Source: WQUF01 sp031549525
GTDB lineage: Bacteria > Bacillota > Clostridia > Clostridiales > Clostridiaceae
Assembly: GCA_031549525.1 (NCBI GenBank)
Contig: JAVBPQ010000110.1
Coordinates: forward strand, 1-9,328
Reading direction: 5' to 3'
DNA length: 9,328 nucleotides
In this document: positions 5,947 to 9,328 of the stretch, piece after piece
How the letters are laid out: each line of letters starts with the position of its first letter
Numbering within the stretch: the stretch's first letter is position 1
The notes under the pieces: model-generated
What the model saw: only the letters and a program-made list of their open reading frames with translations
Database searches by the model: none
Told to the model about the DNA's origin: nothing
Position numbers and translations under genes: made by a program

Positions 5947-6660
5947 TCATCTTTTCAATAAATAAATTTTCCTCTTCCCAATTTGAAATTTATCAAGTTT
6001 TATAAACTTTTCATTATGCATCTTTTGTTTCTTATCACAGCTTATTGCAATAATAGAATTTTTATTAAGCACTGGAATAAGTGTATCTAATAATGTATCA
6101 ACAGCATTATCATTATTACTTGACCAAGATACCAATTTACCATATGGAACATCAGTCATAACAACATCTACTTTAAATTTCATGTCTAAAAGAGAGTTTG
6201 TATCCAGTATATCAGCTCTAAACACCGTAGAATTTAAAGATTTTTTTCTTTTAATATTTGAAATATTATCTATGCTTAAAAGTGCTTCTTTATGAGAATC
6301 TTTATTAAATTTATTGTACATATCTATCAATTCTTCTCTTCTTTCTCTAAGCCCTTCATCCTTTAAGAGATTAAGATTTTTCCGAGAGATAATACAAGCT
6401 TCCTTAGATATATCTGAAGCGTATATGCTTTTAATGTTCTTATTGCACAAAAAACCTAATACAGTGAGCATATATCCACTTCCACAACAAGGATCATATA
6501 AGCATATTTCTTTATCTAATCCACCTATATACTCTAAACATCTCATAAAGATCTCTAAAGAAAGCCTCACAGGATAGTTAGGATAACCAGCTTTATTATA
6601 TATAACCCTGCCACAGGCAAAATCTTCATAATTTTCTATTTTACAAAATTTATAGTTCAT
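5947..6660 (-). CDS. AviRa-like 23S rRNA (guanine-N2) methyltransferase
   Basis: A 237-residue SAM-dependent methyltransferase resembling AviRa, the enzyme of the avilamycin producer that methylates a guanine (G2535, E. coli numbering) of 23S rRNA and protects against orthosomycins. Seen here, numbered from this ATG: the family-typical N-terminus FACGRVIYNKAGYPNYPVRL (14-33), SAM motif I YDPCCGSGYML (55-65), the acidic residue after strand 2 in SDIS (D83), helices with NLNLLKDEGLRERREEL (95-111), and the motif IV equivalent TDVPYG (169-174). Length fits the family. The frame stays open upstream to ATG 6699 and GTG 6705, but both lie inside a stable hairpin with no ribosome binding site. The ATG at 6660 matches the family start, although its own ribosome binding site is also weak. 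The gene follows the WG-repeat gene in the same direction and ends at a strong terminator. It may give drug resistance or be a housekeeping modification; rRNA specificity is inferred from similarity. Confidence 0.82.
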   Translation of the reverse strand: MNYKFCKIENYEDFACGRVIYNKAGYPNYPVRLSLEIFMRCLEYIGGLDKEICLYDPCCGSGYMLTVLGFLCNKNIKSIYASDISKEACIISRKNLNLLKDEGLRERREELIDMYNKFNKDSHKEALLSIDNISNIKRKKSLNSTVFRADILDTNSLLDMKFKVDVVMTDVPYGKLVSWSSNNDNAVDTLLDTLIPVLNKNSIIAISCDKKQKMHNEKFIKLDKFQIGKRKIYLLKR

Positions 6661-6691
6661 ATTCTTACTTTCTTTTCTTAAATATATTTTA

Positions 6692-6733
6692 AGAGGCATT
6701 GCCACTGATTTTTATCAGTTTTTGCAAGCCTCT
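6692..6733 (-). promoter_or_regulatory. Stem-loop in the methyltransferase leader
   Basis: AGAGGC (6692-6697) pairs with GCCTCT (6728-6733), TTGC (6699-6702) with GCAA (6724-6727), and the inner ACTGAT (6704-6709) with ATCAGT (6714-6719) around a four-base loop. Only short bulges interrupt the stem. It begins 7 nt beyond the stop of the WG-repeat gene and ends 31 nt before the methyltransferase ATG. The sequence after it on the minus strand is TTAAAATATATTT, a weak U-tract, so it could be a leaky terminator, an attenuator or an mRNA processing/stability element. Confidence 0.6.
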
Positions 6734-6739
6734 AAAGTT

Positions 6740-8089
6740 TTATAAATTAAAATTTAATTGAACATATATAAACTGCCCATTAGAATCCATATAGCCACTG
6801 TAGTAAGCTGATTGAACATATATCATATTTGTATCATAAACCTGTATAGCTTTATATTTTGCATCTAATATTAACTTTTTATTTAAAACATCATATAGAC
6901 CAAAATTTTTAGTTACCCCTGAGTAAAATGTTACAAATTGTTCATCTGCAAGTTCAGAAAAATAAACATATTCAGGTTCTATGAGCCATTCTACTTCATC
7001 GTCCTCTACTTTACAAAGTCCATATAGACCATTCTTTCCTAGTTTTATCAAATCTTCAATTAGTGAAGGATTTAAATATCCTTCTGGTATTTTATAAAAA
7101 TTTTTCACATCTCCATCTTCATTAAGCACAGTAAAGAGGGATGTTTTTTCATTGTATATTGCGATGGGGTCCTTTTCATTTAAAATTATTCTTCCATCTA
7201 AATGATCCCCTGTTTTTTTTGAGCCATCAAAATTTAAAATAGTATAATCTTCATAATTGTCATTTGTCTTCATGAGATATGTGTTATCCATTCTTTTGAT
7301 GCTCAATATGTTGCTATATTGATTTAAAATTTTTTTATTTTTATTTATAAATAAAAGATTTGAATCATTATCTATTATAGCTGTAACATCTTTATAAAAA
7401 GGCAATGCACTCTTGCCATTTTTATAATATAAAATCTGTTTTCCCTTTTCATCTAAAAAATAAAGAGTGCTAGCATTTTTAAAAAAGAATGTTCCATCTG
7501 TATGCCCTTCAAAAGATTCAAAGCCTGGACTTATTATATTATTGTTATAATCTTTTATATAATATAATTGAGAGGCTTTAATTATATAACAATTATCAAA
7601 GGCATCTATTATTTCGTAAGAATCTGTGCTTTTATCAAAAAGTTTTTCTGTTTCTAAATCAAAGATAAACCTTATGTTTTTATTTTTAGTTACCATATAT
7701 CTTTTATTTTCTGTAAAATTAACTTCGTATATTTTTTCATCACTTATCTTTATAACTTTATTGTTAGGGCAAATCAAATAGGTTTCATTTATAGGTATGC
7801 TACTTTTATTTGGTATATATTTTTTATCAGAGGTATAAGCTATATAATAGCCATAATCCATACCATAACGATTTATTTCGATAAATTTTGGCTTTATTAC
7901 TTGTAAACCATTTATATCTAGAAAGCCATATTTACCATTTATCTTAATTGGATATAAAATATTATCGTCTTGTAAATTAGTATCTATAATTTCCCTATTA
8001 ACCTCTGGTAACGTATAAAAACTAGAAGCAAAAACAGTAGTAGAACTATTTAAAAGAATCATCAAAATTATACTGATGAATTTTTTCAT
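6740..8089 (-). CDS. Secreted WG-repeat protein
   Basis: A 449-residue protein with a Sec signal peptide (MKKFISIILMILLNSSTTVFA, probable cleavage after A21; no lipobox cysteine). The mature part carries degenerate WG/KWG-type repeats that are expected to form short beta hairpins. Examples are KYGFLDINGLQVIKPKF (53-69), LYGLCKVEDDEVEWLIEPEY (355-374), NFGLYDVLNKKLILDAKY (395-412) and a last half unit SGYMDSNGQFIYV. The middle (about 70-340) is more diverged but keeps a similar strand-turn periodicity. WG repeats are common in clostridial surface or secreted proteins and have no single known activity. ATG 8089 has a GGAG site 7 nt upstream that overlaps the stop of the preceding gene, 10 nt away, so both are one operon. 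The PstS-like neighbour suggests a shared extracellular role, not known further. Confidence 0.82.
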   Translation of the reverse strand: MKKFISIILMILLNSSTTVFASSFYTLPEVNREIIDTNLQDDNILYPIKINGKYGFLDINGLQVIKPKFIEINRYGMDYGYYIAYTSDKKYIPNKSSIPINETYLICPNNKVIKISDEKIYEVNFTENKRYMVTKNKNIRFIFDLETEKLFDKSTDSYEIIDAFDNCYIIKASQLYYIKDYNNNIISPGFESFEGHTDGTFFFKNASTLYFLDEKGKQILYYKNGKSALPFYKDVTAIIDNDSNLLFINKNKKILNQYSNILSIKRMDNTYLMKTNDNYEDYTILNFDGSKKTGDHLDGRIILNEKDPIAIYNEKTSLFTVLNEDGDVKNFYKIPEGYLNPSLIEDLIKLGKNGLYGLCKVEDDEVEWLIEPEYVYFSELADEQFVTFYSGVTKNFGLYDVLNKKLILDAKYKAIQVYDTNMIYVQSAYYSGYMDSNGQFIYVQLNFNL

Positions 8090-8099
8090 ACAAACTCTC

Positions 8100-8987
8100 C
8101 TAATCTAAAGCCACATAACCAGCTTCTGTAATTATTTTTTTCCCTTCCTCGCTAGTTAAAAAATCAAATAATTTTCTTGTATTTGAATCTTTAGATTCAG
8201 AAGATCTTATAACAGCATAAAAATCTTGAGTATAAGGATAACTTCCGTCTTTTATAGTTTCATTAGATGGCATGACGCCATTTGCTTTAAGAAGCTTTAT
8301 CTTATAATTGTCATTTAAAAAAGCAGTTATATAGTAATAAACAGAATATCCTAAAGCATTTTTTTTATTTTTATAACTTGATACCACTTCAATAATTTCA
8401 GACATAGCATCTATTACATATTCTTTTTTAACCTGCCCCATAGAGTTTTTCTCCATAACGAGATTATCCATCATAACTTGACTTCCAGATTCTTTATCTC
8501 TTTGATAAGCTATGATTTTTGATTTTTTTCCGCCAACCTCTTTCCAATTTTTAATTTTTCCTGTATATATATCTTGAACTTGTGTTTTGGTTAAATTATC
8601 AACTGGATTTCCTTTATTAGTAAAGAATACCAAGGCGTCTCTTCCTATTGGTTTCATTGTTATATCTATATTTGCATCTTTTACTTCCTTTAAAACACCT
8701 TCAGCGGGGGCATAAACTATTAACATATCAGTTGTGTTGTACATTAAAGCTCGAAAAGACTCTGTTGTTTTCGAATGCACTGTCGTTAGTTTTAAATCCT
8801 CCACAGTCTCCCCAGTTATTTTAGATCGAAGGGCAATCGCAAGTGGAATAGTCGAAGTAGAACCATCTACCCTAGGATAATCTTTAGAAGAAATCTTTAA
8901 AAGATTATTCTCTTCTCCCTTAATAGTGTAACCGCCAAGTGAAATGATTGAAATCATTATGAGAAAAGATATAATTAATTTTCTCAT
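8100..8987 (-). CDS. PstS-like phosphate-binding protein, lipobox cysteine missing
   Basis: A 295-residue periplasmic-binding-type protein of the PstS family. Those proteins capture phosphate outside the cell for the PstCAB importer. Expected anion-binding elements are present: DGSTSTIPLA (41-50), HSKTTESF (71-78), D87, IGRDALVFF (114-122) and R163 followed by S167-G168-S169. These correspond to the R-x3-S-G-T of E. coli PstS. The N-terminus has a signal helix ending in LGGY (17-20). In a lipoprotein, position 20 would be cysteine, and TAC here is one transition from TGC, so the protein may be released or held by an uncleaved signal anchor. No pstC, pstA, pstB or phoU is in the window. ATG 8987 has AAAGGAGG 7 nt upstream. 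The gene is first in an operon with the WG-repeat protein. A role in signalling, scavenging or surface binding of phosphate-like anions is possible. Confidence 0.85.
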   Translation of the reverse strand: MRKLIISFLIMISIISLGGYTIKGEENNLLKISSKDYPRVDGSTSTIPLAIALRSKITGETVEDLKLTTVHSKTTESFRALMYNTTDMLIVYAPAEGVLKEVKDANIDITMKPIGRDALVFFTNKGNPVDNLTKTQVQDIYTGKIKNWKEVGGKKSKIIAYQRDKESGSQVMMDNLVMEKNSMGQVKKEYVIDAMSEIIEVVSSYKNKKNALGYSVYYYITAFLNDNYKIKLLKANGVMPSNETIKDGSYPYTQDFYAVIRSSESKDSNTRKLFDFLTSEEGKKIITEAGYVALD

Positions 8988-8994
8988 ACATCAA

Positions 8995-9002
8995 CCTCCT
9001 TT
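8995..9002 (-). promoter_or_regulatory. Strong ribosome binding site of the PstS-like gene
   Basis: AAAGGAGG on the minus strand, ending 7 nt before ATG 8987, is a full-strength Shine-Dalgarno sequence. It confirms the start codon and the exact N-terminus used to judge the lipobox. Confidence 0.85.
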
Positions 9003-9018
9003 ATTTTTTAATTAATTA

Positions 9019-9027
9019 ATTATATCA
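9019..9027 (-). promoter_or_regulatory. Extended -10 promoter of the PstS-like/WG operon
   Basis: TGATATAAT on the minus strand is a consensus extended -10 element, 31 nt before the start codon. No good -35 hexamer is seen, and no repeated Pho-box-like direct repeats are evident upstream, so phosphate control is not supported by what is visible. Confidence 0.6.
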
Positions 9028-9328
9028 TAATTAGAAAATTTATATTCTAAGATGTGCATATAAATTTAATTATTTAGGTTTAAAATTGCAGCTAAGAAGC
9101 CACTTCTATTAAAATTGGCTTTTAACACATAAAAAAGACAAACTATTTATAAAAAATACTAATCATTGTAAGTGTAAATTTGAATTAAGGAGTAATCAAA
9201 ATCATTTAATCAAGTTAAATTAATATTAGCATATTTATATTTATTTTGATATTATTTTTGTATTTTCTATCTTTTTTGCAGAAAAATGGACATGTTCTCC
9301 TAAACCCTTTTTATTTTCAAAAAAGGGA
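9028..9328. other. Right-edge intergenic region
   Basis: About 300 bases with no supportable gene on either strand. A weak hairpin (AAGCCA 9097-9102 with TGGCTT 9116-9121, then a few T) might be a poor plus-strand terminator. AAGGAG at 9187-9192 is not followed by a start codon. GGACATGTTC near 9294 is an imperfect palindrome. The last bases form an 8-bp stem (CCCTTTTT 9305-9312 with AAAAAGGG 9320-9327) that is cut off by the window edge. Confidence 0.6.

Noticed and set aside
6314..6577. Plus-strand frame opposite the AviRa-like gene
   Set aside because: It is antisense to a motif-complete methyltransferase and has no ribosome binding site.
9097..9123. Plus-strand terminator
   Set aside because: The stem is only 6 bp with a long loop and a three- to four-base T tract, and there is no gene ending before it on the plus strand, so it is mentioned only in the intergenic description.
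1..9328. CRISPR array, tRNA, toxin-antitoxin pair or integrase
   Set aside because: No regularly spaced repeats, cloverleaf sequence, paired small genes or recombinase motifs were found on either strand.

Overview
The window is strongly AT-rich, with ATA/AGA-rich codon use, GGAGG-type ribosome binding sites and U-run terminators. This points to a low-GC Firmicute, most likely a Clostridia member; the species cannot be named from this sequence. There are seven protein-coding genes, one probable broken gene tail and a structured non-coding left edge. No tRNA, rRNA gene or CRISPR array was recognised.

Left edge (1-441): no convincing gene. It holds several strong hairpins, a motif resembling the box found in clostridial rRNA spacers, and a terminal hairpin resembling the right end of an IS200/IS605-type element. 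Next to these is a degraded copy of the leader and start of a membrane-protein gene whose intact version lies 1.7 kb away. Positions 440-1509 then hold an orphan YhcG/DUF1016 PDDEXK nuclease-family gene. Its start codon overlaps the stop of a short open frame that looks like the tail of a lost upstream gene. A near-perfect 29-nt palindrome lies inside the nuclease coding sequence.

Middle (1527-5938): an unrecognised four-helix membrane protein with its own promoter and terminator; a polytopic membrane protein with a DUF4129-like cytosolic tail; and, divergent from it, a two-gene ABC exporter operon (ATPase plus large permease, 8-nt overlap). The divergent intergenic region has recognisable promoters in both directions and a perfect 12-bp palindrome touching the exporter -10 element. 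A bidirectional terminator separates the exporter from the next block.

Right part (5947-9027, all minus strand): in transcription order, a secreted PstS-like binding protein whose lipobox cysteine is replaced by tyrosine, a secreted WG-repeat protein 10 nt downstream, a large stem-loop, and an AviRa-type 23S rRNA methyltransferase. The first two are clearly one operon with a good promoter and ribosome binding site. The methyltransferase may be expressed by read-through controlled by the stem-loop. The last 300 bases contain no gene that I can support.

Most of the window reads as ordinary clostridial chromosome with cell-envelope and export functions. The accessory-looking parts are the nuclease block with its flanking repeat and IS-like end, and possibly the AviRa/exporter pair, which could relate to ribosome-targeting antibiotics. 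I did not find a clearly new multi-gene system. The least explained points are the DUF1016 block architecture and the structured RNA-like left edge.
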